DNA from: Symbiodinium microadriaticum
Lineage: Eukaryota; Sar; Dinophyceae; Suessiales; Symbiodiniaceae
DNA length: 64,000 nt
Assembly (NCBI GenBank): GCA_001939145.1
Contig: LSRX01000486.1
Span: forward strand, 33,314 to 97,313
Direction: 5' to 3'
This document shows positions 32,801 through 47,399 of this stretch, piece by piece. Below the pieces are notes generated by a model. It saw nothing but the letters and a program-made list of their open reading frames with translations. It was not told the DNA's origin and searched no databases. Each line of letters begins with the position of its first letter. The stretch's first letter is position 1. The position numbers were made by a program, and so were the translations under genes.

Positions 32801-35800
32801 AGGGTTCAGGGTTCAGGGTTTAGGGTTTAGAGTAGAGATACAGATATAGTCGTCGGTATATACAGAAACAAACGTGAAGAAAGATAGAAAGATGTAGAAT
32901 ATGAGGGGACGGTAGAGTGTTAGTACTGACTCCGGACGAAGCTCGAAACCCTTCAACCCCCAACCCGATATTCAATAAAAACCATCCAAGAAGCATTGCT
33001 CGGTGGCCTTGCGCGGAATGTTCACCAAAGCCCCGCCATACGCAGCAGAACCTTGGATCATTGCCAAACTACGAGGGTGCGGAATTCTCTACTTGCAGCT
33101 TGAAGGGTCCTCTAAGGGTGCTTTATAAGGTTGCTTTTATGGTTTAGGGTTTAGGTGCGGTTCTATGAGGAGGGTGCCCGGAAAGGTTCTTCCTGAGGGT
33201 CCTCCGTAGGAATTCTATGGGAGTTCTTTAATTGGTGTTCGTATAAGGGTTCTAGGATTCAGGGGCTCACTCTTAAGGAGGATCCCCACATCCCTATCAT
33301 GCTTCAACCAGAAACTCCCTCTAAACCCTAAACCCTAAGCATCCCAAATGTAGGGCCAACGTAGGGGCCTCAATAATTAGAATAAGGTTTTGGGGTATGT
33401 TATACCATCAATTCATAGGGAACCCCCAAAATAGTACAGGTAATTATCAAGGCCACTACATTAAGGAACCCCCAAAATAGTATAGGTAATTATTAAAGCC
33501 ACTATATTATACCCCAAACCCTTGCTGACCACTATAAACCCTAAACCCTAAACCCTAAACTCTAAACCCTGAACCCTAAATTCTAAACCCTAAACGCTGA
33601 TCAAGGCCAGTAGCCCCATGTCACCAGGGTGCCATCGTCTCGGACTGCAACAAATGCACCCGCAGAGGGGTAAAGCTCCTCGCGGTTAGAGCTTACCTGT
33701 AACCGAAAAGACCTACCTTTTTAAGGAACTATATATAGAAACCATGATAAGGAACCCTAAAAAGGTAGGTTTTTTCGGTTACAGGTAAACCCTAAACCCT
33801 AAACCCTAATGTCAAAGGACCAGAGTCCACCTTAAACCCACAAAGTACGCAAAGTACTGGCCCAAAACCTTTGCAAGGCTATTTTTCTGCATACTCTTGG
33901 GGCCCAGGGTTAGGGGCTGCTGTTCTGGATGTCTTCTTGTCTTCGGCTCCTCCCATAAATATATCATATCGTAATATCACGCTCTGTATAAGACTTGTGT
34001 CACATCTTGAAAAATATGTGTACTGTGCACATATATATATATATAAATGCATCAATTACATATTGCAACTGGAAGCCTCAGGCCCAAAGCCCACACACCC
34101 TGAAGGGAGCTCCTGGATCTCATGAAGCTGGTCCTCTACTTCGCTGCAGTCGCCACCGTGGCCGGCGTCTCCCCAGGAAACCACGCGACCATCCAGGCGG
34201 AGTGCCTCAATAATTGCCACTACTATTTATGGCTTGGGTTTAGGGTTTAGGGCCAGGGCCCCTATATTGCGCCCGAGTGCTGCGAAGGCCGTGGCGGAAG
34301 CGCGAACCGATCGAAGGTCTCGCAGCTGTCCATCCACAGGGCCATGGTCACCTGATGTAGAGTCCCCAGAGACTCCAATGTCCCTTGCTTAAGGAATAAG
34401 CCTTAAAGCTTTTAATCTTATTAGGATTCCTATGATGATTTACGCTATAGGAATAAGCCTTAAAGCCTTTAATCTTACTATCCGATTATAATTCAAGCTA
34501 TATTCCTTAATTAAGGGATGTTGGAGTCAGTGGGGATTTACAGTCGTCGAGTCTATGGGTTTCCGGTCCAACACATGTTGCACGCTCGTTGCTAAACCGC
34601 TCGATAAGGGTTTAGGGTTTAGGGTAGGCGCGCGGTGAGGAAATGGTGGTAAGGGCAACGACACATCAAAACTGAACCGGAAGAGCACACAAGGCGGCGG
34701 CGTGTGAGGGGTTATGCCGATGATGTGGACACTTAGGGGCCAGCCTCAACATAAATCATCAGGAAGCACCGATTTGCAGGTTTTCCTGGAAGGCTTCTTC
34801 GAGAGAGGCTCCAGCATCACGGATGTGCACCGGAAGAAACCCTGAGCCACTAACCCCCAAAAAACCCTCACAAGTTCGACCAAGCCTTTAATGGCTTAAA
34901 CCATGGAACAAAAGACCACCGCAGAAAAAAACAACCCTATTAAAGGCTCGAGATGCTCCCTAAACCCCATAAACCCTTATAGATCCCTTTAAAGGAACCC
35001 TTATAGAATCCTTCAAAGGATCCCTTCAAAGGAACCCTTAGAAGTAGGGACTCCACCAAAAACAGGAACCCTTACAGGAACCTTCGGAGGTGTCCCGTGC
35101 TACTGCTGATGATATAAAATCCGGCATTACCTATAATAAGGAATATACCATAGTTCCCATAGTTTAGGGTCCTGAAGGCAATGCCCATAATAAGGAATAT
35201 ACCATATAATTCTCATAGTTTAAAGCCCTTATAAGGTAATGCAGGATGTAGATCATCAACCGTACTGCCCTGCAGAAGCCTCCACGGCCAGCATCGCCCC
35301 AACCTCTGAGTTAGGGCTCTGGGAAATGGCTTCCATGAGGGGCTCTAGGGATTTAGGGGTTTAGGGTTTTCGGGGTTCTAGGGTTTAGGGTTTAGGGGTT
35401 TAGGGTTTAGGGGTTTAGGGTTTAGGGTGAAGGATGGTGTGAGGGTGGTACTGTTGATGATATAAACCCTGCGTTACCTTCAACTTACCTAAGGACACTA
35501 AACTATGGGAATTTGTGGTACATTCCTTACTATGGGCAATGCAGGAGTTATATCATCATATCATCAGACGTATGACTGCCTATAAAAGAGGGTTCTACAA
35601 GGGACCTACAAGTGTTCTGTAAGGGGGTTTGGGGGGTATAGCGCTGCTCAGAGTCGTTGCAGCAGGGCAGGCTTGATTTGCAGGCGCAGGCAGCAGGACG
35701 TCACCGTCTGAAATCGTACCCCAAGCCCTAAAACGCTACGCCGTTCTCCCGAAGCCACAAGACCCTAAACCCCAAGTCGTAAAAACCCTAAAGCCCCAAG

Positions 35801-38800
35801 ACCCTAAACCCTAAGCCCTAAAAACCCTAGACCCCCAAGGCCCTAGGTCCTGATACAAAGTGCTATCGAATCTTTGGAGGCAAGTCGTAGAACAAAAAGA
35901 CCTAGGGTTTAGGGTAGAACCCTCCTCCAATGCCTCAGAACTTCCCTAAGATTAAGACCTGAAATCCTAAACCCTAAACTCCTAAACTCTATGTTGCTAA
36001 AGCCTACAGCACGATAGGCCAGCAAATGGTTGAAGGGTGAGGGACCAAGGCTTCCGAGTTTTGGTCGGAGCTTTGGGGTTTAGGGTTCAGAGCTGTGGGG
36101 TTTTAGAGTTTGGGGTTCAGAGTTTCAGGGTTGAAGGGTCAGGGACCAGAGTTTTAGGGTTTAGGGTTTCGGCATTGCAGCGAAGGACTCACTGCGCGAC
36201 CATCCGCCCGAAGTGCTGCGAAGGCGTCGCAAGCACTAGCGATCTCCTCCATTCGAAACCAACTCATACCGGTTTCAGGGCCTGAAAATCTTAAATTGCA
36301 CCTAAACCTTACATCTACCGTAAACCCTATTAAACTCTGTAGGGTTTGAGGGCCTCAAAACCTTAAGTTTCCCGTTTCCCCATAAACCTCTTACATCCCT
36401 AAACGTCACGGGCCAGATCTCGGGATTGGGGTTTGGAGTTTTGTGTTTCGACATAATGAACACAGGGGCCTCAAGCATTAGAAGATGGTCTTCGGGTGGA
36501 TTAAGTATGGTATGTTATACTAGAATTTTTTTATAATAGTGAGCCCCGCCAAAAAAATGATAATTAATTCTGCCCCATGGTAAGCCCTAAACCCTTAGCC
36601 CTAATACCCTAAACCCTAAACCCTAAAACCTTAAACCGTAAAACCTAAACTAGAACCCTCCACCTTAACACCCTAAGCCCAAAAATTCAAACCCTAAACC
36701 CTAAAACCCTACAACCCTAAACAACAGTCAGACCGGCAGAGCCGAACCCACCGCCCTGGGTCCTGAACGTCAAACAGCTGGTTCTGCACCTGGGTTGAGG
36801 GCTCAGGGGCTTCAGAGCACCTGGGTTGAGGGCTCAGGGGCTTTAGAGCGCCTGGGTTGAGGGCTCAGGGGCTTTAGAGGTTTGGAGTCTAGGGATTAGG
36901 GCTTGGACTTTGGGTTCAGGGAGTAGGGCTTCGGGGGTTTGAGAGTTTGAGGGGGTAGGGGTTGCCAAGCTTTATCATGCAATGTGTTGGGTTTTAGGTA
37001 TTAGTTTGGGATTTTCGGCTCCCAGAAGAGGTCAGAGTACTCAAAGTCTAAAACTCGACGAATTGGAGGCCTGAAAGGGTGGGGTGAAGGTAGGTAAGTC
37101 TCAGGATCCCTTCTATAGGGACTCTTATTCTGGGATGGAGGATCCCTCATAGGAATGATAGGGTTGAGGGTTTAGTAAGGATCCCTTTTGTCAGGACTCT
37201 AGTTAATTTGGGATTACTCCACCTGCCTTCATCGCACCCCCTGTAGCCCGTTGAAAGAGAACGCTGCAACCACCCCGAGCGTGGCGTGGTTCAAGAGCTT
37301 TCGCACATCAAAATTGAACATCCGCGAGCCCACCGAAAGCCTCAACTTACTCTTACTCCAAATTCCATAAAGCCTGAGCCCTACGCGCTAAACCGAAACC
37401 CTGGCCTTTTCAGTGTCTCCGCCACTGTCCGCGTCCCCCCAGGCAACCACAGTACCATCGACTCGAATGGCAGCAAAGGCCTCGGGTACAAGATCTGTAG
37501 GGTTTAGGTGTTAGAGTTTAGGGTTTCTTGTCTAGGGTTTAGTAGTTTAGGGTTTAAGGTTTAGGGTTTAGGTCGAGGTTTTAAGGTTAAGGGATCTACG
37601 GCTATGGCTTTCGGTTTAGTGACCGATCGTAACTCTTAACCCTCATGGTCCATGTACTCATGTCGTATCAGTAGACTTGGCAACTACGGCTGAAGGTAGC
37701 TATACTTACAACCTCTTATTCTTACCCCAGCATTATAGCCTTCTTGCTATACTTATCAAGCCCCATGATCCTCCAAGTGGAACCACGAAACAACAACGAA
37801 GAGGCCTACATCCTAAACCCTACACCCTAAACCCTAAACCCTACCCTAATGCTCCCAAGAAAGTCATGGGCTTTCTGGGGGGGCTTGGCTGAGGTTTGAG
37901 AGCTCACTACGAGGGTCCAGAGGCCTTTAGGCACACCGTAAACCCTTCATTCAACGGACACCCTACACCCCTAAACCCCTAGACCCTTAAACCCTCGACC
38001 CTAAACCCTCAAGCCTGAACCCTAAACCCCTAAACCTTTAAACCCCTAACCCCTAAACCCTTATAGGAACCCATAACCCCCAAAAGTCGTGTCTGACGGC
38101 CTCCACCTCAAGGGTTCCAGAAGCCTTCGGGTAAAACCGTAAACTCCAGGCCCAGAGACTCCAATATCCCTTAATAAGGAATATACCTTAAACCCTAGTA
38201 GGGTTCCTACAAAAACTTAAGGTATGTTCCCCTAAATTAAGGACTCTAATTACCTTAAATCCTATCAGGGTTCCTATTATAATGTAATGTATATTCCCTT
38301 AATTAAGTGAGGACTATGCCCTAAATCCTATTAGGGTTCCAATTATAACTTAAGGGTATACTCCCTTATTTAAAGGATATACCTTAACTCCTAGTAGGGT
38401 TCCTACTATAGTTTAGTAAGGTCTATTCCCTGAAAATGAAGTAATCTTGGAGTCTCTGGGTGCCTTCACCGTAGGCAGCCCTCCAGGCTCGACTCCTCTG
38501 GGCTCTTGTGAAGGGATTTAATTTCAAGTTACCATACGAATGAGACCATACTGCTGATGGACAAAATTCTGCATAAATCCCATAGTTTAGGTATTTTTAA
38601 GGTCATGCAGGATTTTGTCCATCAACCGTATTATTTACTATGGATCCCCATTCTGGAAACTTACATAAACTCCCGGGATTTTTGCCATAATCATGAAATC
38701 ATACTATTTACTATAGATCCCTATTATGGTAACTTGAACTAAACCCCTTAACAAGAAGAACCCAGGCTTTTCTCACTTGCCTCCTTTTCAACAATGCCCG

Positions 38801-41800
38801 GACAATGCAACACCTTAACAACCCTGTCAACCTGATAAGCCCTGTAAACCCTAAATGGCCATTAAACCCTAAGCCCTGTAAGCCCCATATACCCCATAAG
38901 CCCTTTAAGCCCTAAGCCCTAAACCCCTAAAGCCTAAACCCTGTGAGCCCTTTAAACTTTAAACCCTGAACCCTATAAACCCTATCAGCACTTTAAGCCC
39001 TAAGCCCTGTAAGCCCTTTCAAGCCTAAACCCTAAACCCTATAAACCTTATAAAACCCATAAAGTACCTTTTTACATTGATAGAGCTCTTATCGAACCCT
39101 TATAGATCCCTTTCAAGGAACCCTAAACCCTATAAGCCTTAGAAGCCGTTTGAACCCTTAGCAGACCAGAAATCCAAGTCACAGAGCAGGTGGCGTGCAG
39201 TGACCGGACGCCTCGCAACCTGGCAGTGGAGAAGTTTAGTGGATTAGGGTTTATATAGGATAAGGGTTAGGGATTGGAAGGATTAGGGTTGAGGGTTTAG
39301 GGATTACGGCATGATTAGGGTCTACGGGATTAGAAGGTTAGGGGTTTGGGGGATTGGGGTTTAGGGGGCTAGGAAATAACCTACCCCTAAACTTTTCAAG
39401 GACTTATACAGGAAAATCATATTAATAGGGTACCCTAAACCCTACACCCTTCATAGAGAACCCCAAAAAAGGAGCGGGTTTGTAGGGGCCAGGGTCGGGC
39501 TAAGTCGAGTTCAAGCCTTTCGGACTCAAAGCTCCGGGGTTTCCGTGGTGGCGTGCGAACCCAGAGACTCCAATACTCCGTAATGACGGAATATACCTTA
39601 CTAAATTGTAATTGGAACCCTGATAGGGTTTAGGGTATATCCCTTAACTACGGGAATATACCTTATGAAATTATAATGGGCACGTTAATGGGATTTAGGG
39701 TATATCCCTTCATCAAGGGAATGTACCTTAAGTTATAATGGGAAGCCTACTAGGATTTAAGGCATATTCCTTAAATAAGGGAATATACCTTACATTATAC
39801 TCGGAAGCCTAATAGGATTTACGGTATATCCATTAATTAAGGGATGTTGGAGTCTCTGGGAACCTTAAACCCTAAACCCTAAACCCCCTAACCCTAGACC
39901 CTAGACCCTAAACCCTAAACCTAGTGCAAGATGAGACAAGCGGCTGGTGTTGAACACATCGGCTATCCCCACCAGCAGCAGCATCTCCCCAGGTGACGAC
40001 ACTGCCATCTCCACGAAGAGCCGCGAACGCCGCTGCCGTTGAACAGACCGTCGACACATCGCAAAGCCCGCCAGAAACGCTGCTACTGTCTCCACCAAAT
40101 TCTGCAGCACCCCATGTCACAACCCTCCCATCAGAGCACACTGCCGAACAGGCACCATAGGACATGCTCATCTGCTGCACCTTCTTCAGTTGCCTTCGCA
40201 CCGCGCTACTGTCTCCACCATGATCCTGGACGGCCGAAGTGTACACGAGGACTGAAACAAATCATCAGCTTATTTGCTCAGGCTTTGGTGTTCGGAAAAC
40301 CCTACACCACAAAATCTTGAAGTGCTGATGTGCACCCTGGCTCCTTGGCTTTTACGCCCCCTATTGTTCGACTAATTCGTAGTTGAGATTAACATGAAGA
40401 TTATAACCTTGAAGAAAAGCAGCTTTCAAATCAGGGGCCTGCAATGCCTACATCATTTCACAATATCTGAGGACCTGTCGTAAGCCCTAAACCCTAAACA
40501 TGTTATGAAGATTTGCACCTGAATAAATAGAATAAGCTTTCACCTTTCGCCATTGTGACATATATCATAGTGCAACTATATAGCCTCTTTTTAGGCGGCA
40601 AAGGAATATTCTCGCATAATAAGGGCCTGAAGCATGACTAGAACGGGATTTGGGGTCATAGAATCCCACAGTTCTCATCGGAACTAAGAGGGATACTATT
40701 CCTAACTATACCGAGCCCTCTATGAATTAACCGAGGATCCTTATCTCCCCAGGTTCTGACCGAACCATCGGCGAGGATCGCAGCGAAGGCCAGGCGGGAT
40801 CCACGCAAAGCACACACTTCCTGTGAAAGGCCTGCCTGGTTCGGTTTAGGGTTTAGGGTTTAGGGCTTAAGGTTTCGGGGTTTAGGGGTTTAGACTCTAG
40901 AGATTAGGCTTAGGGTTTAGGGTTTAGGGGTTAGGGTTTAGGGTTGAGCTGGACCCTAAAGAGCCTACCTTTTTGGGGTTCCTTATTCCGATTACCATTA
41001 GAAGTCTTTAGCAAGTAAGGTTCTTTATAGGGTCTAGGTAAGGTTTATAAATTTTAGGGTTTGGATGGGTTTAGGGTTTAGGATTTAGGGTTTAGGGCTT
41101 AGCCTACCTCTGCTGCACGAGGCTTTGAGTTTGCCGTCTGAGTTAAAGGAAACTACAGGTGGGGAGTTTAGGGTATATAGGGCTTCTATAGGGCTTCTAT
41201 AAGGAATATAGACCTTCTGTAAGGCTCCTATAACGGTAACTACCCACCTGAACATGTCCTAGACAGGGCCTCAGTCTTGGCTTCATAGCATGTTGCTTAG
41301 CTTCTCGGTGCATTCTTGTCTTCACCCCTTGAAGTGCCATCCTCAGGCAAGGCCCTGAACTCTAAACCCTCAACTCGAAACCCCTAAACCCTAAGCCCTA
41401 AAACCGTAAACCCCAAACCCTGAACCCTAAAAGCCTAAACCCTAACACCCGAAACTCCAAAACCCTCAACCCTAAACCAGTAAAGACCTAAACCCTAAAA
41501 CCCTAAAACCCTAAAACCCTAAACCAAAGGTTTGAGGATCCAGGGTTTGGGTTTCATTGCGGGGTCAAGGGCTTCTGCTTAGGGCACACTCGGGGCCGTA
41601 CCCTAGGCACTGTGATGGTTTAGGGCCTAGGGGTTTAGGGGTTTGGGGGTTTGGGGGTTTGGGGTTTAGGGGTTTGGGGGTATAGTGGTTTAGGGTTTAG
41701 GGTTAAGGGGTTTAGGGGCTTATGGGACAGGGGTTTAGGGTTTAGGGGTTTAGCGGTTTAGGGTTTGTAGTGGTTCGGAACCGTATCGCTGGGAGCCTGC

Positions 41801-44800
41801 ATCATTCGAAGAGGGCTCCGGGTTCTAGTCAGAGAAACGAGCCCCATGTGGGATTCATAGTAACTCTCAGCCTCCCTTTTTTCAAGCACAATACCGAGCC
41901 CCAGGTAGGATTCATAATAATACTACTAATAAAAATAACAATAACAATAATTTTCAGCCTCTTTTTTTCGGAGATGTGGCAATTTTGTGAGGGGGTGGCT
42001 CTCTGGAGACCCCCTTCTGAGAAGCAAGGTTGGGAAACACGCTTCTGAGAAGGCTCTGGTTTGGCTCTGTGTGTCATGTTGCAAACTTTTCAACGATCCG
42101 CAAGAAACAAGGCAACGCAGCAGGAGAAGCTAGCAGAGATTGAGAAGAGGAGGAGGGGAGCAGGCGAGTGAGGCCAGAAAAAACCGAAGACGGGGAGCAG
42201 GACAGTCGACTCCTTCATTCATCATGTCAGTGCTTGATGTGAAGGATCAAACGAAGCCCTACATGTTCATCCTAAACCCTAAACCCTAGACCCAAAACCC
42301 TAGACCCTAAACCCTAAACCCTAAGGCCCCAAACCCTAAACGCTAGACCCTAAGGCCCTAAACCCCTAAACCCTAGACCCTCTGCCACCGGAAGGCACGA
42401 CATGCTTGAGTTTTGGAGCACCCAGGTTCTATCCAACTCCAGGATTCAACTTCGCGTTGAGGGGTGCACAAGTAAACGTTGCAGTTTCGGATCTTCGGGT
42501 TCAGGGTTCAGGGTTTAGGGTTTAGGTATTTAGGCTTATTTTAGGGTTTATAGGTTTAGGGTTTAGGGCTTAGGGATTGAACAACACTATCGGCAATGCG
42601 TTTCGGATCTTCGCTCAGCGACAACCGAACTACCGGCAAAGCACTGAATGCTTACACCCAAATTCCTAACCCTTCAACCACTGAGCCGTAAACCTAAACC
42701 CTAAACCCCAAACCTTAACCCCACAACAAAAACAACCGCACGTGTCGTTTTCTGTCCGTGTTTTTTGTGAAAATATGCGTTTCGCCACAGCGGGAGCGCA
42801 TTTGTAAGACTTAAAACGAGGCCTGAAAAAATGCTATTTTCCGAGCTAGTTTTGTGAAAAGCATGGCAGGCGTGGCACTTTGCGAGATTCGGCGTATTAC
42901 TATTTTGGGTCTTCCTTTTTGGGTGGTTGAAAGGCCGAAAACACCGCGCACAGCGAGGTTTTCGGGATGTCAGACACTCAAAAGTGTGATTTTTTTTGAC
43001 CCTGAAGTTTGTGTTTTTTTCTTGTACGTGCTTTCGAAGATGCATATGCAATGATTTTTTCAACTGAGGACGTGGAAGCAAAGAGAGTTGATCAAAAAGA
43101 TGTTCTTATCGAAACATTGGGAATTCATATGGATTGAAGCGGATTTGTCAATAAGGTTGCGAAATCTGCATCGGATCAACTTCGTCAGATGTGCCTAACG
43201 CAGGAAATTGCATCGGATCAACTTCGTCAGATNNNNNNNNNNNNNNNNNNNNNNNNNNNNNNNNNNNNNNNNNNNNNNNNNNNNNNNNNNNNNNNNNNNN
43301 NNNNNNNNNNNNNNNNNNNNNNNNNNNNNNNNNNNNNNNNNNNNNNNNNNNNNNNNNNNNNNNNNNNNNNNNNNNNNNNNNNNNNNNNNNNNNNNNNNNN
43401 NNNNNNNNNNNNNNNNNNNNNNNNNNNNNNNNNNNNNNNNNNNNNNNNNNNNNNNNNNNNNNNNNNNNNNNNNNNNNNNNNNNNNNNNNNNNNNNNNNNN
43501 NNNNNNNNNCATCATTGCTAGCATCATCGCTATCACCATCGTTATCATCATTGCTAGCATCATCGCTATCACCATCGCTATCATCATTGCTAGCATCATC
43601 GCTATCACCCTCGTTATCATCATTGCTAGCATCATCGCTATCACCATCGTTATTATCATTTCTAGATCATCGCTATCACCATCGTTATCATGACCCTTAT
43701 CATCGTCGCTATCAGCTTCTAAATGCACAGAGACGCAGGACAGTTTTCGACCCGTTAGCAAAAACAACTTTACCCCACACCTTAAGGACTGAACCGTTTA
43801 GTCCTTAAGCCCTAAACCCTTAAACCCAGCAGTGCCCTAAACCTCAAGGCCTATAAAGCCCTACACCCTGGGTCCAGATCCAAGCTGCTTCGGCGCAATC
43901 TCCACCGGCTTCTGGATTCCCCCAGCAGATTACCGATCCATCGGCTTTCAGAGCAGCGAAAGCCGCGCTTGTTGCACAGACCTCTTGAACCTCGGGTTTT
44001 AAAAGGGGGGGGGGGCTCCCTAAACCCTAAACCCTAAATCCTAAACCCGAGGGTTGTGGGTTCGTTTCAGATAATTATATGAGGGCTCTATAAAGTCAGA
44101 TAAAGGCTGAGCTTTTAGGGGTTCGGTTTTCGGGCTTAGGATTCGAGGTTCAGGGTTGGGGTATAGTGTCATTCGTAGGCTAGTTAGAAGTGTCATGAAT
44201 TTAGAAATCAGCCACCAGGGTATGCGATATGATACTACAAGAAAGCGAACGATACCCTTATCTTACCCGTATATACCCGTATCGCAACCCTATGACCCCT
44301 TTCGTTTGATGCGACCCTAAACCCTAAACCCTAAACCATCGTGCGCCCAAGAACGTCGCAAAGTTGATCTTGCACCCCGTCGCTGTCGCCACCAGACTCA
44401 GCATCGCCCCAGGTTATCCTTCTTGTTGCGGGTTTGACAGCTTGGGAGTGAGTAGGGGTCTACCCACCAAAACCCAAAACTCTAAATCCTAAACCTTAAA
44501 TCGTTAAGCCTGATTTCCGAATCCTAAACCGTAAGTCCGAAATCTTAAACCTTTCAAAGGCGCAATATGTTGGGGCTCATGAGAACCGAAGCCCAGACCA
44601 TCCCCAAGCACTGGTTTAAGGAATCTACCCTAGGCCACGTAAGGGTTCCTACTCGAATTCTTAGTTGTTGAGTTCATAGCCCAGAAGATTGTAAACTTTC
44701 AGTTCTGGAGGGGATCATATTATCCCCAAATAGGCGCGAAAGGGTACTCATTCAGCTACTAAGAACTTATTGGATGCTACGTGTCGAAGGCTTGTGAAAT

Positions 44801-47196
44801 CTTTGGTTGACCCTCATTTCAGGATTCATGCTTCTTGGCTTTGGAGTCTTGGCTGAGTGCTGAGATATGCCGACGAGAATGAGATTGCTACGGTCCTGGT
44901 GGCTATGACTAATTCTTACCCTCAAAGGACTCATATCTTGAGGCTTTCGGGCCCAAAGACTCTATTATATAAGGCTTTTGGGCTATGTTTATGCTAAGGG
45001 TAATCCTCCCGGCTAGCAAGCACCATTTTTGCTGGTTGTTGCGGCATCCTCGTGACTATCTCTTTTCCGCTGGCCGCAGCAAGACCCGATTTGCTTTGTG
45101 TTGACAAGCAAGCAGCAAGCCGACACGAAAGACACGCCTCAAACCCAAATGCAGCATGCACATCTGTATCTGTCTCTGAATCTACATGTATGTATGTATG
45201 CATGTATTTGTATATATATATATATGTATGCACATGTATCTTTGTTTACTTCCTTCTTATATCATATACCCATAAACAGGTTTATTCGCCAGCCAGGCAT
45301 CACTCGACCGTCGGCGAGGATGGCAGCAAAGGCACCGGCTGTGCCAACAACTTTCTGAACATCTTGCAGCTGGTCTCGTACCTTCACAGCACAGAAAAGA
45401 ACAGACAACTCATAGAAGATATAGAAAACCCAAGTAGGAAACCCTGAAACCTACACCCTAAACCCTCAACCTAAACCCTGAACCCGAATTCTTAGATCCA
45501 ACACCCTGAAACCCTGAATCACATAAAAACGGGCACCGTCAGAGAACCGACCTTCACACATGTCTTCGAGCTTCGTGGGGTGAAGGAAGCTCGGGGGTTG
45601 TGGGATGTGCTGGGTTCTTGTTACGGGATCTACTCTAAGTTACCATAATAGGGATCTATGGTAAATAATAGGGTTTCTTTAGATGGTAACCTACATTAAG
45701 ATCTATTGTGTAAATAACAGGGTTTCTTTAGAACAGTAGGTTGTATTATTAAATCCCTAACCCTAAACCTACGTAACCCTTAAACCCTAAACCTAAACCC
45801 TACTAAACCCTATCTAACCCTAAACCGCTAAACTCTAAACCCCTAAGCCCTAAACCTTAAACCCTCTTGAACCCTAAACCCTACTAAACCCTATCTAACC
45901 CTAAACCGCTAAACTCTAAACCCCTAAGCCCTAAACCTTAAACCCTCTTGAACCCTAAACCCTACTAAACCCTAAACCCTAAACCCTGTTACACCCCTTA
46001 GCAAGAGCTCAGTTTCGGACTCTAGAGCTTCCCGGGTTTCAGGGTGTCGGGCGCCAAGGCTGTCGGGTTTCGGCTTTTTCGGTTTAGGATTTAGGGTTTA
46101 GGACTTAGGGTTGGGTTTAGGGTTAGGGGTTTAGGCGTTAGGGGTTTAGGGTTTAGGGTATAGGGGTTTAGGGGCTCAGGGGCTTTGGGTTCAAGGTTTA
46201 GGGCTGATCAGGTTTGGGGTGCTTGGGGCTATCAGGGAGCGGCTCTCGTCTAGAACGTTCCTTCGGCAGTTGGGGCTGGAATCAAGGCAAGGCCTCTTGT
46301 TTGGCAGGATTTTGGGATCATAGCCTGCGGGGACTTAGCTTTTCGCTGAGAATAAGGATGTCATGTCGTCACTCAGCACTCAGTAGTAGGACCCCTATGT
46401 AGAGGGACTCCTAAAAGCCGCCCTGCTTGAAGAAACTTCCGTGTGCGCTCTGAGAGTAGTTTTGCAGATTGGGGGGGTTTTGGGTTTAGGGCTTATTAGG
46501 GGATAGGGCTTTAAGGGTTTTTCATTCAAGTGGGCATGTGCTGACTCTCACTCTCCCGCGCACCGGCCATTTTAGGCCCTCCAGAAGTGAAACGAGCCCT
46601 CCCCAGATTGATACCCTTCGGCATCGACATGACTCCCTGAACCCTAAACTCTAAAACCTACACCCCAAACCCTAAACCCAAAACCCTAAACCGACCCATC
46701 CTCCGACACGGACTTCGCGACCTCACACAGGAGCATCTCCACAACCCTCACCGACCACACGGTTTAGAGTTTCGGGTTTAGGGGTTTAGGGTTTAGGGTT
46801 TTACTTTGCACAGCACCATGTGCACCAGCAGCCACACTCACAGGTGGATCTTCCAGCCCAACAGGTAGTAGGTTGGGATCAACATGTGCGTCGCACAGGA
46901 GTTCTGCAGCAGCTTGCCAGCAGGAAGCATGTAGCGCACAAAGTACCGCATGACAGAGACGAAAGGGCTTAAGGTTCAGAGTTTAGGGGTTTGGGGCTTC
47001 AGGGGCTTTAGGTTTAAGGGTTAAGGGGTTTAGGGTTAGGTGGAGATTGGAGATGAGCTCTTTAAGCGTCATGAGCCAATACCATGCACACTTCCGAACC
47101 AGGCGCCTGACAACAGAAGGTGTAAAGCAACAGTCCAACCTCACAGTACGGAACACCGACCTATCTAATCATGCGAACACACACACACACTCTCTC

Positions 47197-47244
<48 letters not shown>

Positions 47245-47365
47245 TCTGTCCATCTGTGTCTCTCTCGCGATCTCGCTCTGATTGTATCTATCTACCTAGC
47301 TATCTATCTGTCTGTCTCTCTGTCTGTCTGTCTATCTGTCTACCTGTCTATGTATCAATCAATCA

Positions 47366-47399
<34 letters not shown>

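Noticed and set aside
43189-43808. Open frames of 110-205 codons
   Set aside because: They cross the 277-base gap and a 36-bp minisatellite.
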